A program made the translations under genes and the position numbers. A stretch of 33,006 bases of DNA from a bacterium (lineage in GTDB: Bacteria; Atribacterota; JS1; SB-45; 34-128), in contig JAHIPN010000315.1 in the NCBI GenBank assembly GCA_018894595.1, positions 1 to 33,006 of the forward strand, in the 5' to 3' direction. Shown one piece after another: positions 16,989-26,983 of the stretch. The stretch's first letter is position 1. Every line of letters starts with the position of its first letter. The notes beneath the pieces are model-generated. The model was not told the DNA's origin. It did no database searches and saw only the letters and a program-made list of their open reading frames with translations.

Positions 16989-18062
16989 ATGGAGGTAGTT
17001 TTAATTACTGGCTCAGCAGGACTGATTGGTGCAGAATCAAGTTATTTTTTTGCAAACAAAGGTTACAAGATTGTAGGTGTTGATAATAACATGCGTAAAG
17101 TATTTTTTGGAAAAGATGCTTCTACTGATTGGAGCAGAAAAAATCTTCAAAGGGAAATTAAAAACTATATTCATTACGACGAGGATATTAGAGATAAGGG
17201 CGCAATGGAAAATATTTTTAAAAAATATGGGGAAGATATAAAACTTGTTATACATACTGCCGCACAACCATCGCATGATTGGGCAGCGAGAGACCCCTTT
17301 ACAGATTTCACAGTAAATGCGAATGGCACGTTGATTTTATTGGAAATGACAAGAAAATATTGTCCCAAGGCCGTTTTTATTTTTACATCGACAAATAAAG
17401 TATACGGAGATACTCCAAATAATTTGCCTCTTGTAGAATTAGAAACAAGATGGGAAATAGATAAGTCTCATAAATATTTTAAATATGGAATTGACGAATT
17501 AATGAACATTGATCAGACAAAGCATAGTCTTTTTGGGGTTTCAAAACTTTCTGCAGATATTTTAGTGCAAGAATATGGAAGATATTTTAGCATGAAAACA
17601 GTATGTTTTCGAGGTGGGTGCCTAACTGGACCTACACATTCTGGTACTCAACTACATGGTTTTTTATCTTATCTTATGAGGTGTGCTGTTGCAGGAGAAC
17701 ATTATATAATTTATGGTTACAAAGGAAAACAAGTAAGAGATAATATACACAGTTATGATTTAGTAAATGCTTTCTGGGAATTTTATCAAAATCCAAGAAT
17801 TGGGGAAGTATATAATATTGGAGGAGGTAGACATTCAAATTGTTCCATTATAGAGGCGATAAAAATGTGTGAAAACATTACTAAGAAAAAAATGAAATAT
17901 TCATATTCAGAAAAGAATAGAATTGGTGATCATATTTGGTGGATAAGCAATGTTAATAAATTTAGGTCTCATTATCCGAATTGGCAGTATAAATATGATA
18001 TAGAGGCAATACTTACTGAAATAGAGGAACATTTTCGAAAGATGGAGAAAAATTATGAGTAA
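16989..18062 (+). CDS. CDP-tyvelose/paratose 2-epimerase-like extended SDR
   Basis: A 357-residue extended [15 protein letters not shown] is the NAD loop. [10 protein letters not shown] with ELETRW is shared with RfbE, the CDP-paratose 2-epimerase. [16 protein letters not shown] and [12 protein letters not shown] follow. The usual catalytic Tyr is Phe: the motif reads F182-G-V-S-K186. I think this variant belongs to a known RfbE-like subgroup. RfbE uses C2 oxidation instead of classical C4 chemistry. With RfbFGH next door, a CDP-3,6-dideoxyhexose is the natural substrate candidate, but epimerisation of another CDP-sugar is possible. It overlaps the next gene by 8 bases. Confidence 0.75.
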   Translation: MEVVLITGSAGLIGAESSYFFANKGYKIVGVDNNMRKVFFGKDASTDWSRKNLQREIKNYIHYDEDIRDKGAMENIFKKYGEDIKLVIHTAAQPSHDWAARDPFTDFTVNANGTLILLEMTRKYCPKAVFIFTSTNKVYGDTPNNLPLVELETRWEIDKSHKYFKYGIDELMNIDQTKHSLFGVSKLSADILVQEYGRYFSMKTVCFRGGCLTGPTHSGTQLHGFLSYLMRCAVAGEHYIIYGYKGKQVRDNIHSYDLVNAFWEFYQNPRIGEVYNIGGGRHSNCSIIEAIKMCENITKKKMKYSYSEKNRIGDHIWWISNVNKFRSHYPNWQYKYDIEAILTEIEEHFRKMEKNYE

Positions 18063-19104
18063 TATTTACCATAAAATTACGCCAAGAAATATAGACTTGA
18101 CCAAAGCAACGCTTTTTACCAGTTCATTTTATTTAAATAATAGAATATTTGATATGTCAGATAAAATCTCTAATACAAATGATTGCTTATATGGATTTTA
18201 TGTACTTAAAGTAAAATTTAGAGAGAGGGGAATTGATTTAAGCACCCAGGATATTAATGCACCTCTGAAATCACAATTTATTATTTACAGTGAAATGCCT
18301 AAACTTAAAAACATTATATCCCATAAGAATAGTTATTTGCTAATGTTTGAATCTAAGATAGTAAAACCTGATAATTGGAATATGAAAAACCATAAGCACT
18401 TTAAGAAAATTTTTACGTGGGATGATAACTTGGTAGATGGCAAAAAATATTTTAAAATAAATTACGCCCACAAAATACCTATGACCTTGGATTATGACAT
18501 GAGTAAAAAAGAAAAACTATGTACTATGGTAGCATCACATAAATTTAAAAAACATCCACTAGAATTATATACAGAGAGAATAAAAGCAATTCGTTGGTTT
18601 GAACAAAATCATCCAGAAGATTTTGACTTATATGGTATTGGTTGGGATAGACACAATTTTAAAAATGCCTTAACAAGGTTAAATAGGTTTCGATTTCTGA
18701 CAAAGCTTTTAAGGCCTGAATGTCCCTCTTTTAAGGGTCCAGCACCATCAAGGGAAATACTTCCTAAATATAAGTTTGCTATTTGTTATGAAAATGCCAG
18801 GAATATTCCTGGGTATATTACTGAGAAAATTTTTAATTGTTTCTTTGCAGGTTGTGTGCCTGTTTACTGGGGTGCACCAAATGTAACGGAATATATTCCC
18901 AAAAATACATTTATAGATAAAAGAAACTTCAGTAGCTATGAAGAACTTTATAAATATCTTAAAAATATGTCTGATAGAGAATATATGGCTTATCTGGATG
19001 CAATAAAAGATTTTGTTCAAAGCGAGAGAATATATCCATTTACTGCGGAATGTTTTGCAGATACTTTGAGTGATGAAATTATTTCAGGAAATAAAAATAA
19101 ATAA
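18055..19104 (+). CDS. GT10 fucosyltransferase-like glycosyltransferase
   Basis: A 349-residue protein with the donor-binding block of family 10 (alpha-1,3/1,4-fucosyltransferases): [20 protein letters not shown], then [14 protein letters not shown] and [13 protein letters not shown] (C244 opens CYEN). [10 protein letters not shown] in the N-terminal half is also usual. Family members use GDP-fucose or a close GDP-6-deoxy sugar, which fits the fcl homologue at 2146. No signal peptide or anchor is seen, as in bacterial GT10 enzymes. The start lies within the preceding gene (8-base overlap), so expression is coupled. A broken second copy follows the next gene. Confidence 0.88.
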   Translation: MSNIYHKITPRNIDLTKATLFTSSFYLNNRIFDMSDKISNTNDCLYGFYVLKVKFRERGIDLSTQDINAPLKSQFIIYSEMPKLKNIISHKNSYLLMFESKIVKPDNWNMKNHKHFKKIFTWDDNLVDGKKYFKINYAHKIPMTLDYDMSKKEKLCTMVASHKFKKHPLELYTERIKAIRWFEQNHPEDFDLYGIGWDRHNFKNALTRLNRFRFLTKLLRPECPSFKGPAPSREILPKYKFAICYENARNIPGYITEKIFNCFFAGCVPVYWGAPNVTEYIPKNTFIDKRNFSSYEELYKYLKNMSDREYMAYLDAIKDFVQSERIYPFTAECFADTLSDEIISGNKNK

Positions 19105-19171
19105 CTATCCATGAACATGCCCGTGGACATCTATTTATTCCTCAATTTATAGTTATTTTGGAGGGCTTGAA

Positions 19172-20119
19172 ATGAAAAAGCGAATTTTAATTACTGGTGG
19201 CGCAGGTTTTATTGGCTCACATCTTTGCGAGAGACTTTTAAATAAGGGTAATGAAATTATCTGTGTTGATAATTTTTTTACCGGAAGTAAGCAAAATATA
19301 ATTCATCTTCTTGATAACCCTTATTTTGAAATAGTCCGTCATGATATAACATTTCCCTTATATGTGGAAGTAGATGAGATATATAATTTAGCCTGCCCGG
19401 CTAGTCCTATTTATTATAGCTTTGATCCAGTGCAAACTACCAAGACGTCGGTAATGGGTGCTATAAATATGTTAGGTCTCGCCAAAAGACTAAAAATAAA
19501 AGTACTCCAGGCTTCTACTTCTGAAGTATATGGAGATCCGGAAGTTCATCCTCAGCCAGAGAGTTATCGGGGCAATGTAAATCCTATTGGCCCAAGGGCT
19601 TGTTATGATGAAGGGAAAAGATGTGCTGAGACATTATTTTTTGATTACTATAGACAATTGAAAATAAAAATTAAGGTAATAAGGATTTTTAATACTTATG
19701 GGCCCAAAATGCAGCCAGATGATGGGAGAGTTATTAGTAATTTTATTGTGCAGGCTTTAAAGAATAAAGATATTACTATATATGGAGATGGAAGTCAAAC
19801 GAGAAGTTTTTGTTATGTAGATGATTTAGTAGATGGAATTATTAATATGATGAATAGTAGAGAAGATTTTGTAGGACCAGTGAATCTTGGTAGTCCTAAG
19901 GAATTTACTATTTTTGATGTCGCTAAGAAGATAATTAAATTAACTGATTCAAAATCAAAGATTATTCATAAACCTCTTCCTGAGGATGACCCAAAGCAAA
20001 GAAAACCAAATATAAAATTAGCTAAGAAAGAATTAAAATGGGAACCTAAAATACAGCTTGATAAAGGTTTAAAAAAGACTATTAATTATTTTGAAAGGCT
20101 GTTAAGTAATGAAAGATAA
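19172..20119 (+). CDS. uxs: UDP-glucuronate decarboxylase (UDP-xylose synthase)
   Basis: A 315-residue extended SDR matching UXS throughout. It oxidises UDP-glucuronate at C4, decarboxylates and reduces it to UDP-xylose. Blocks seen: [15 protein letters not shown] (residues 5-19), [31 protein letters not shown] with the Y-x3-K pair, [10 protein letters not shown] and [22 protein letters not shown] stands before ATG 19172. UDP-glucose dehydrogenase, which supplies the substrate, is not in the window. It sits between a GT10 gene and its decayed copy. Confidence 0.95.
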   Translation: MKKRILITGGAGFIGSHLCERLLNKGNEIICVDNFFTGSKQNIIHLLDNPYFEIVRHDITFPLYVEVDEIYNLACPASPIYYSFDPVQTTKTSVMGAINMLGLAKRLKIKVLQASTSEVYGDPEVHPQPESYRGNVNPIGPRACYDEGKRCAETLFFDYYRQLKIKIKVIRIFNTYGPKMQPDDGRVISNFIVQALKNKDITIYGDGSQTRSFCYVDDLVDGIINMMNSREDFVGPVNLGSPKEFTIFDVAKKIIKLTDSKSKIIHKPLPEDDPKQRKPNIKLAKKELKWEPKIQLDKGLKKTINYFERLLSNER

Positions 20120-20169
20120 TTTTGTGCTGCCTTCTTCATTAAGTACACCTGTATTATTTTAATATTTAA

Positions 20170-20571
20170 CTACCAGATACTACTCAGAAGGCATTTAATG
20201 TTATTAAGAATAGTATACTGATCAAACTTTTAAAACTAAAATATTCTTTATATAAAGGAATGGTTAAATTTAAAAAAGAAACCTATAAAAAATACAAGTT
20301 TACTATTTGTTATGAGAATGTTAAAGGTATTCCTGGCTGTATTCCAATTTATAGGAGTGCACCAAATATAACTACCCATATCCCCGCAGATACATTTATA
20401 GATAGAAGAAAATTCTGAATTTACGATGAACTTTATTGTTATCTTAAAAATATATCTGATAAAGAATATTTGAATTATCTAGATGCAATAAAATATTTTA
20501 TTAAAAGTGATAAAGTTTATCCATTCAGTGCGGAGTGTTTTGCTGAGACTTTAATTAATGAGATTATATAA
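20170..20571 (+). pseudogene. GT10 fucosyltransferase-like pseudogene
   Basis: One frame gives YKFTICYENVKGIPG joined directly to CIPIYRSAPN, then THIPADTFIDRRKF, a TGA at 20416-20418, and IYDELYCYLKNISDKEYLNY through to SAECFAETLINEII. It parallels residues of about 200-345 of the GT10 protein at 18055. Against that copy, about 13 codons of the donor site ([13 protein letters not shown] region) are lost in frame, and W and G of VYWGAP are changed. It has no N-terminal half and one internal stop, so it is dead. The 5' part of the gap (20120-20169) shows nothing I can identify. Confidence 0.85.
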
Positions 20572-20581
20572 AGAGATGAAA

Positions 20582-21577
20582 ATGAATAAAATTGGTAAAC
20601 TAAAAAATTTTATTAAATCTATGCCGTTTGTGGGTAATATTGCTTTGAAAATATACAGCATATTTAATTTGATTAAACCCAGAGGTCAATATTGGGAATA
20701 TGATTTTAAAGCTAAAAAATTTGATAGATTAATTAGGAATGTTGCTTCATTAATTAATGATAGGGGATACAAAGTAGTTATAAATAGCGATAGCATATAC
20801 ATTGTTTTAAAAAATGGCATAAAATTTTATTGGATCCCAAGAGACCCATATAGCCTGCTTGGCATGCCATTACGAGGAAGTTTTGAACCTGAGTGTACAT
20901 ATTTGGTTACAAAATTAGTTAAAAAAGGGAATATTGTATTTGACATCGGTGCTAATTTTGGATGGTATTCTTGCCATTTTGCGCAATTGGTAGGAGAAGC
21001 GGGGAAAGTTCATATATTTGAACCGACAAATGCGATAGAAGAATTAAAAAACAATTTGATATTAAATAGATTTATGAAAAAATGCATATTAAATAAGGTT
21101 GCCTTGGGAGAAAAAGAGGAAGTTAAAACTTTGTTTATTCCTCAAAAATTAGGTACGGCTTTTGCTTCTCTTTGCGAGCATTCCTATAGTGGTGATAAAA
21201 AAAGTGTTAAGATTAGTGTGCCTGTTAAAAAATTAGATGATTATGTTAGTTTAAACAGGATAAAAAAGATAGATTTCATAAAGATGGATGTTGAGGGTGG
21301 TGAGTATTTTGTTTTAAAAGGAGCTGAAAATGTGCTCAAACAATATTCTCCGGTAGTCATGCTGGAATTGCAGGATGTTCACACAAAATATTTTGGATAT
21401 TCTCCGAAAGAGTTGATAAGTTATCTTGAGAAATTTGAATTCGTTTTATACGAAATAGACGAAAAAAATTTTGGGAGTTTAAAGAAGGTAAATTTGTTTC
21501 ATAATACGCGTAATTATAATTTTTTGGCAGTGAAGAATGTTGATATTCTTAAAAAAAGAGGAATAACAATAAATTAA
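20582..21577 (+). CDS. FkbM-family methyltransferase
   Basis: About 331 residues from ATG 20582, preferred over ATG 20558 because AAGAG stands seven bases upstream and 20558 lies inside the GT10 remnant. The class I SAM fold shows motif I VFD121IGANFGWYS, the acidic IFEPTNA, and the FkbM signature IDFIKMDVEGGEYFVLKGA. The family O-methylates sugars or polyketides. Here methylation of a repeat-unit sugar is likely, but the position is unknown. The N-terminal 90 residues are not family-typical and may contact the glycan. The gene ends 2 bases before the flippase gene. Confidence 0.85.
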   Translation: MNKIGKLKNFIKSMPFVGNIALKIYSIFNLIKPRGQYWEYDFKAKKFDRLIRNVASLINDRGYKVVINSDSIYIVLKNGIKFYWIPRDPYSLLGMPLRGSFEPECTYLVTKLVKKGNIVFDIGANFGWYSCHFAQLVGEAGKVHIFEPTNAIEELKNNLILNRFMKKCILNKVALGEKEEVKTLFIPQKLGTAFASLCEHSYSGDKKSVKISVPVKKLDDYVSLNRIKKIDFIKMDVEGGEYFVLKGAENVLKQYSPVVMLELQDVHTKYFGYSPKELISYLEKFEFVLYEIDEKNFGSLKKVNLFHNTRNYNFLAVKNVDILKKRGITIN

Positions 21578-21579
21578 TA

Positions 21580-23109
21580 ATGGTTGTAAAGAATAATTTT
21601 TTAATGAATATTAGAAAAATCAAATTATTTAACATTTTATACCAGTCTTATTTAGTAAAGGCATTTAGTTTTTATACTTTATCTAATGCTATAAGTGCAA
21701 TTACAAGTATTGCCATTCTATCGTTTTACACAAAGTTTTTACCTCCGGAAGATTTTGGAAAAATGTCTCTAATGTGGGTATTTGTAATTATTGCTTCTGT
21801 GGTAATAGATGGTAGATTAAATACGGCTTTTTCTATAAGATATTATAAAGTTTCAAAAGAAGAGAATATAAAAAATATTTATACTGTTTTTGCATACAAT
21901 TTAATTGTATATAGTTTGGTATATTTTGTGTTTTTATTATATCCTTCATTATTTCAAAAAATATTAGGGATACAGATAATAACCACGGACTTAAATGTGG
22001 TATTTTTTTTGATTTTATTTATGATCTTTGGAAACTTTTACACTAATTTCCTAATGGTTTCTCAAAAACCTAAAAGTTACTTTTTTATGAAATTAACTTT
22101 TAATATAATACTAATAATCTCAAGTTTAATCTTTTTGATAGTCTTAAGAGATGGATATATTTCATATTTAAAAGCGTATTTATCTTCTTATTTTATTGTA
22201 GCAGTTATTGGCTTAAAATATTTCTTTATCAATTTTAAACCACATAAAAAAAATGTTATTTCAATATCTAATCTGAAAGATTTACTGAGATTAGGGTTAC
22301 CATTAGTGCCAGATGCCTTAATGTTAATGCTTTTGACCTGGGCTGATAGGTATATATTAAATCTATACGTTGGTTTAACTATTATTGGGGTTTATACTGT
22401 AGGATATAAATTTTCAGGTATTATTAATAGTTTTATAGTAACACCATTTGGGCAAGCAATATCTCCAATGCTTTTTAAGCAATTTGCTAATTCCCTGGAT
22501 GAATATAAAAAAACTGTAGCCAGAATATTTAAATATTATTGGTTAATAATGTTCACTTTAGTTATTGGATATTTTGTTTTTTTGAAAGAAATTTATCAAT
22601 TGATTATAAACGTAAAATATATAGAAGGTTATAATATTATTGCAATTGTACTATTTGGGATAATTTTTTATGGTGGAAGTGGTCTTTTCGGTGCTACAGT
22701 AATTATGAAAGAAAAAACAGGAAAGATATTTTTATTTACATTTATATCTGTTTTTGTAAACATTGGATTAAATTTTATTTTAATTCCTAAGCATGGAATG
22801 TATGGCGCTGCAGTGGCAACATTATTTAGTTATATTTTACAATTCATAATGCTTTTCATATATGCTCAAAAATTAGTTTTTATAAATTATGATTATAAGT
22901 TTATTTTTAAATCTTCTATTATTTGTTTATGTTTCTTTGCATTAATTCTTTTTTTATCCTATTTAGAAATAAATATTATCCTAAAATTAAGCTTAAAAGT
23001 AATTTCATTTTTATCGTTTGGCGTAATTGCGTACAAGTTTTTAGATTTGAAAGAATCCATAAAAGGAATTTTAGATTATGTTATCAAACCAAAAGAATCC
23101 ATTAGTTAG
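21580..23109 (+). CDS. wzx: Polysaccharide flippase, Wzx/MOP family
   Basis: A 509-residue, highly hydrophobic protein with about 12-14 membrane segments spread over its length. FYTLSNAISAITSI near residue 30, ILSFYTKFLPPEDFGKMSL and LRLGLPLVPDALMLMLLTWADRYILN (in part) are typical of the polysaccharide biosynthesis branch of the MOP superfamily. It would move the undecaprenyl-linked repeat unit across the inner membrane. The start at 21580 lacks a clear ribosome site; ATG 21604 is an alternative. The 3' end overlaps a broken GT2 frame by 32 bases. Confidence 0.88.
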   Translation: MVVKNNFLMNIRKIKLFNILYQSYLVKAFSFYTLSNAISAITSIAILSFYTKFLPPEDFGKMSLMWVFVIIASVVIDGRLNTAFSIRYYKVSKEENIKNIYTVFAYNLIVYSLVYFVFLLYPSLFQKILGIQIITTDLNVVFFLILFMIFGNFYTNFLMVSQKPKSYFFMKLTFNIILIISSLIFLIVLRDGYISYLKAYLSSYFIVAVIGLKYFFINFKPHKKNVISISNLKDLLRLGLPLVPDALMLMLLTWADRYILNLYVGLTIIGVYTVGYKFSGIINSFIVTPFGQAISPMLFKQFANSLDEYKKTVARIFKYYWLIMFTLVIGYFVFLKEIYQLIINVKYIEGYNIIAIVLFGIIFYGGSGLFGATVIMKEKTGKIFLFTFISVFVNIGLNFILIPKHGMYGAAVATLFSYILQFIMLFIYAQKLVFINYDYKFIFKSSIICLCFFALILFLSYLEINIILKLSLKVISFLSFGVIAYKFLDLKESIKGILDYVIKPKESIS

Positions 23110-23308
23110 TATTTGTATGCCCACATACAATAGTGCGAGATTTTTAAGAGAATCTCTTGATTCTGTAGTTAATCAAACATATCCAAATAAAGAGATTATC
23201 GTTTCTGATAATGCTTCTACTGATAAAACTAAAAAATTGTAAAAGAGTATGTGGAAAAGTATAATATAGAATATTATTATTGCAAAAAATTTTTAGTGAG
23301 GTTTAGAT
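23078..23308 (+). pseudogene. GT2 glycosyltransferase remnant with frameshift
   Basis: ATG 23078 opens 54 codons (MLSNQKNPLV, SICMPTYNSARFL, VVNQTYPNKEIIVSDNAST) that form the first strands of a GT2 enzyme, ending at TAA 23240-23242. Shifting frame in the A-run near 23230 gives KIVKEYVEKYNIEYYYCK, a natural continuation up to about 23308, where it stops. So the gene has both a frameshift and a missing 3' part. It overlaps the wzx end, and the intact GT2 at 23328 is a close relative. Confidence 0.75.
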
Positions 23309-23327
23309 AAAAAAAATCAGTAAAAAT

Positions 23328-24317
23328 ATGAAAGAAGATACTTTGGTAACTGTTGGTGTCCCTGTATATAATGGAGAAAAATATATAAGAGAAACATTAA
23401 AAAGTATAGCAAATCAAACATATAAAAATATCGAAATAATAGTATCAGATAATGCTTCTGATGATAATACTGTAAAAAAAGTAAAGAAGTTAATGAAGGA
23501 AGATAATAGAATAAAATTAAATATTAATTCTGGAAATCTCGGTTTTTCCGGGAATCTAAATAAAATAATTGAACTTTCTAATTCAGAATATATTGCTATA
23601 TATCATGCAGATGATATATATGAAAAAAATATTATTGAAGAACAGGTAAAGTATCTTAAAGAAAATCCTAAATTAGCGGGGTGTTTTACTTTGGGTAGAG
23701 TTATAAATGGAAAAGGAGAAATCCAAAATAAAGAGTATTTTATTTATTATGAAAAAACTTTACCCAATAATTTAGTTGTAAATTTAGATTTTTTTGTAAA
23801 GAAAATGTGCGAAAAAGGGAATATATTTATATGCCCAACTTCGATAATAAAAAAATCTGTATATGAGGAATTGGGAGGATATAATACGAATATAAAGCAT
23901 ATAGAAGACCAAGATATGTGGATAAGAATATTAGAAAAGTATGATCTGGGTATAATAAAAAAAGAACTTATAAATTATAGAATACATGAAAATCAAGGGA
24001 GTAATTGTTATTCAAATAAAAAAAGACAAGAATTGTCAGTAGATTTAAAATATATGGATGGGTATTTAGATAAAAATTTAGAATTTAACATAAGGTACAG
24101 AAAAAATTTGAATAAGAGGATAGCAATAGATTATTTAATCTTAGCAAGGAATGCAGTGTACAGAAATGATTATAACGTTTTTAAAAAAAATATAAATAAA
24201 TCAAAACAATATCATATTTTTCATGATAAATTAAAACCTCTAATAGTACAAAGTTTGAATTATAGGTTAGGTTTTGTATTATTAAGATTTATTTTGAAAT
24301 ACATTTTAAAATATTGA
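23328..24317 (+). CDS. GT2 glycosyltransferase
   Basis: A 329-residue GT-A fold family 2 enzyme. It has VGVPVYNGEKYI near the N-terminus, EIIVSDNASDDNT, the DXD-like metal site in YHADDIYE (near residue 95), GGYN with HIEDQDMWIRI, where the ED pair supplies the catalytic base, and YRIHENQGS. It adds one sugar of the repeat unit at the cytoplasmic face of the membrane. The C-terminal 60 residues are basic and may associate with the membrane. The ribosome site is weak. Donor and acceptor cannot be assigned. It lies 20 bases after a broken relative. Confidence 0.88.
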   Translation: MKEDTLVTVGVPVYNGEKYIRETLKSIANQTYKNIEIIVSDNASDDNTVKKVKKLMKEDNRIKLNINSGNLGFSGNLNKIIELSNSEYIAIYHADDIYEKNIIEEQVKYLKENPKLAGCFTLGRVINGKGEIQNKEYFIYYEKTLPNNLVVNLDFFVKKMCEKGNIFICPTSIIKKSVYEELGGYNTNIKHIEDQDMWIRILEKYDLGIIKKELINYRIHENQGSNCYSNKKRQELSVDLKYMDGYLDKNLEFNIRYRKNLNKRIAIDYLILARNAVYRNDYNVFKKNINKSKQYHIFHDKLKPLIVQSLNYRLGFVLLRFILKYILKY

Positions 24318-24329
24318 GGAATTGAATTA

Positions 24330-24596
24330 ATGATAAAATTATATCATGTTGGGGTAGTAGTTAAAAAAGGAGTTTATGAGGGAGGAGCAGCAAGAGACAT
24401 AGTACTTTATAAATATTTCAAAAAAAATAAATATAAACTCATAAGAATTACTAAAAATAGGATTTTAAATATTTGTAAAATATTTAGTGCATTATTTTTT
24501 TTGAAAAATTCAAAAATTGTTTTGCAATATCCATTGCTAGGTGTTCCTGTAAAGGCGTGGGAATCTAATTTTTTTAATTATGATAAATCATTATAA
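24330..24596 (+). pseudogene. Short N-terminal fragment, probably of a glycosyltransferase
   Basis: 88 codons with a good GAGGAATT ribosome site 9 bases before ATG 24330. The start LYHVGVVVKKGVYEGGAAR and the later KIVLQYPLLGVPVK look like the first Rossmann-type half of GT-B-like glycosyltransferases, in which a strand near residue 65 ends in QYP. The frame ends in a TAA after NYDKSL, and no continuation is seen in any frame before the next gene at 24626. An authentic small protein cannot be excluded, but a truncated enzyme gene is more likely. Confidence 0.5.
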
Positions 24597-24625
24597 AAGA
24601 AAGAAAATATAAGGTATAAACTAAG

Positions 24626-25600
24626 ATGTCGCCAAATAAAAATAATATTCCAAAAGTAAGTGTAATTATTCCAACATATAATAGAGCACATCTAATTGGC
24701 AGGGCAATTCAAAGTGTTTTGGATCAAAGTTATCAGGATTTTGAGATAATAGTTTTGGATGATTGCTCTAAGGATAATACTGAAGAATTAATTAAGGAAT
24801 TAAAAAAGAAGGATGAAAGAATAAGATATATTCGGCATGAGAAAAATAAAGGACCTGCAGCCGCTAGAAATAGTGGAATCAAGGCTGCCAAGGGGGAATA
24901 TATAGCATTTCAAGATAGTGATGATGAATGGTTGCCAGAAAAACTTTACAAACATATGATGATTTTTAAGAAAGTTGAGAAGAAAATTGGGGTGGTATAT
25001 TCAGGTTTTTTGAAAATTAGAAATGGTGAAAAGCTATATATACCTTCTCCACATGTTTTTCAAAAGGAAGGTAATATACATAAAGAACTTCTTAAAGGAA
25101 ATTTTATTGGTATGCCTGCAAGTGTTGTAAGAAAAGAATGTTTTACTAAAATAGGAAATTTTGATATAAAAATTCCATATCTTGAAGATTGGGAGTTATG
25201 GATAAGAATTTCAAAATATTATGAATTTAAATATATTCCTGAACCATTGGTTATATCATATTATACATCAGGTGGTGTTAATGAAAAGCCAATTTTTGTT
25301 GGTGTAAATGTATTAAATTTTATCATAAATAAATATCATGAAGATTTTAATAAACATAAAAAGATATTATCAAAACATTATTTTAGTATTGGTCTTAATT
25401 TATGTTTGAATAATAATTTTGAAAAGGGTAGAAATTATCTTATAAAGGCCATTAATATATATCCTTATAATATTAAACATTTATTAATAACTTTGGTTTC
25501 ATTTTTAGGACAAAGTTTTTTTTGCAGAATTGTTAAAATTTATCGAAAATTAAAAAATAGATTTATACTTAAAAGTAACAAAAAGGAGTATAACCAATGA
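24626..25600 (+). CDS. GT2 glycosyltransferase
   Basis: A 324-residue family 2 enzyme with the full GT-A set: [46 protein letters not shown], the metal-binding DSDDEW (near residue 97) and [10 protein letters not shown] with the ED catalytic pair. The tail from about residue 235 is basic. Its 3' end overlaps rmlA by 4 bases (ATGA), so the two are coupled. The AT-rich gene body joins the more GC-rich rml block here, so the seam of the mosaic lies at this overlap. Substrate unknown. Confidence 0.9.
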   Translation: MSPNKNNIPKVSVIIPTYNRAHLIGRAIQSVLDQSYQDFEIIVLDDCSKDNTEELIKELKKKDERIRYIRHEKNKGPAAARNSGIKAAKGEYIAFQDSDDEWLPEKLYKHMMIFKKVEKKIGVVYSGFLKIRNGEKLYIPSPHVFQKEGNIHKELLKGNFIGMPASVVRKECFTKIGNFDIKIPYLEDWELWIRISKYYEFKYIPEPLVISYYTSGGVNEKPIFVGVNVLNFIINKYHEDFNKHKKILSKHYFSIGLNLCLNNNFEKGRNYLIKAINIYPYNIKHLLITLVSFLGQSFFCRIVKIYRKLKNRFILKSNKKEYNQ

Positions 25601-26478
25601 AAGGTATAATCTTAGCTGGTGGAGCAGGAACCAGACTTAACCCCTTAACCAAAGCAGTAAGTAAGCAATTGATTCCAGTCTATGATAAACCGATGGTATA
25701 TTATCCTTTATCTACTCTAATGTTGGCGGGGATTAAAGATATATTGATTATTTCTACTCCACAGGATTTACCAAAATTTATGGAGCTTTTTGGAGATGGC
25801 CGAGAGGTTGGACTTAATATTGTTTATAAGAAACAGCCCAGGCCAGAGGGGATTGCCCAGGCCTTTATTATTGGAGAAGAGTTCATTGGTAAAGATTCAG
25901 CATGTTTGATATTGGGGGACAATATATTTTATGGTCATAGCCTATCTATAACATTACAGAGAATGGCAAATCTTAAAAGAGGGGCCTGTGTCTTTGGTTA
26001 TTGGGTGGCCAATCCTCAAAGATATGGAGTAGTTGAATTTAATGAAAATAATGAAGTTATAAGTATTGAAGAAAAACCAAAATATTCTAAATCAAATTAT
26101 GCGGTTCCCGGACTTTACTTTTATGATAATAAGGTTGTAGATATAGCTAAAAATTTAAAGCCCTCGGCTCGGGGGGAGCTAGAGATAACCGATGTAAATT
26201 TAACTTACTTAAAGAAGGGAAATCTTAAGGTAGAACTTTTAGGCCGGGGTTATGCCTGGCTGGATACCGGTACCCCGGATAGTCTGCTTGATGCCTCCAA
26301 CTACATTGCTACCATGGAGAGGAGACAGGGGTTAAAGATTGGCTGCATAGAGGAAGTGGCTTTCAGGATGGGCTATATAGATGGGAAACAGTTTGAGGGA
26401 ATAATTGAGAAATTGCCGGTAAATGATTACAGAAAATATCTGGAAATGATTTTTAAAGAAGAACAAAGGATAAAGTAG
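25597..26478 (+). CDS. rmlA: Glucose-1-phosphate thymidylyltransferase
   Basis: A 293-residue RmlA of normal length, the first step of dTDP-L-rhamnose synthesis (glucose-1-phosphate plus dTTP). Seen are [20 protein letters not shown] (residues 4-23), [22 protein letters not shown], the metal-binding [28 protein letters not shown] and [17 protein letters not shown] precedes ATG 25597. It is first in an A-C-D-B order and gives way to rmlC after 7 bases. Confidence 0.96.
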   Translation: MKGIILAGGAGTRLNPLTKAVSKQLIPVYDKPMVYYPLSTLMLAGIKDILIISTPQDLPKFMELFGDGREVGLNIVYKKQPRPEGIAQAFIIGEEFIGKDSACLILGDNIFYGHSLSITLQRMANLKRGACVFGYWVANPQRYGVVEFNENNEVISIEEKPKYSKSNYAVPGLYFYDNKVVDIAKNLKPSARGELEITDVNLTYLKKGNLKVELLGRGYAWLDTGTPDSLLDASNYIATMERRQGLKIGCIEEVAFRMGYIDGKQFEGIIEKLPVNDYRKYLEMIFKEEQRIK

Positions 26479-26485
26479 GATAAAT

Positions 26486-26980
26486 ATGGAATTTAAAAAA
26501 GGTGAAATTGAAGGAGTAATAATAGAAAAATTAATTAAATTTTCTGATGATAGAGGTTTTTTGGTGGAGACCTTCAGAGTAGATAATCTGTTGGAGGATT
26601 TACAGCCAGTAATGAGCTATGTTTCTTATACCAGGTCAGGGATTGCCCGAGGTCCTCATGAACATCTTAAGCAGACTGATATATTCTGTTTTATGGGGCC
26701 AGGTAGTTTTAGAATAAAGATGTGGGATAATCGGGAAGAAAGTAAGACCTATAGATGTTATATGCAGATAATCGGAGGAGAGGATAATCCTATAAGGGTA
26801 ATTGTTCCTCCCGGAGTAGTTCATGGCTATAAAAATATATCCCGAGAGGCAGATGGAATGGTATTAAACTATCCTGATAAATTGTATCGGGGTTGGGATA
26901 AAAAAGAGGAAGTTGATGAGATAAGACATGAAGATGTTGGGGATGAATTTTATTTAGATTTTATTAAAGAGGATAAATAG
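26486..26980 (+). CDS. rmlC: dTDP-4-dehydrorhamnose 3,5-epimerase family protein
   Basis: A 164-residue cupin, shorter than the usual 180-185 residues. FSDDRGFLVETFR, SYTRSGIARGPHEH (RGxH with the catalytic His near residue 59), VPPGVVHGYKN and LNYPDKLYRGWDKKEEVDEIRHED mark it as an RmlC relative. The RGPHEH variant differs from the common RGLHYQ/RGLHFQ. Being between rmlA and rmlD, it almost surely does the 3,5-epimerisation. It starts with a modest GTAGGA site. Confidence 0.88.
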   Translation: MEFKKGEIEGVIIEKLIKFSDDRGFLVETFRVDNLLEDLQPVMSYVSYTRSGIARGPHEHLKQTDIFCFMGPGSFRIKMWDNREESKTYRCYMQIIGGEDNPIRVIVPPGVVHGYKNISREADGMVLNYPDKLYRGWDKKEEVDEIRHEDVGDEFYLDFIKEDK

Positions 26981-26983
26981 TCT

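Noticed and set aside
19105..19171. Terminator hairpin after the GT10 gene
   Set aside because: The TCCATG/CGTGGA pairing needs a G-U pair and has only 6 bp, with no continuous T-run after it.
22923..23105. 60-codon frame inside the 3' end of wzx
   Set aside because: It is wholly nested in the flippase in another frame, with low-complexity hydrophobic sequence.
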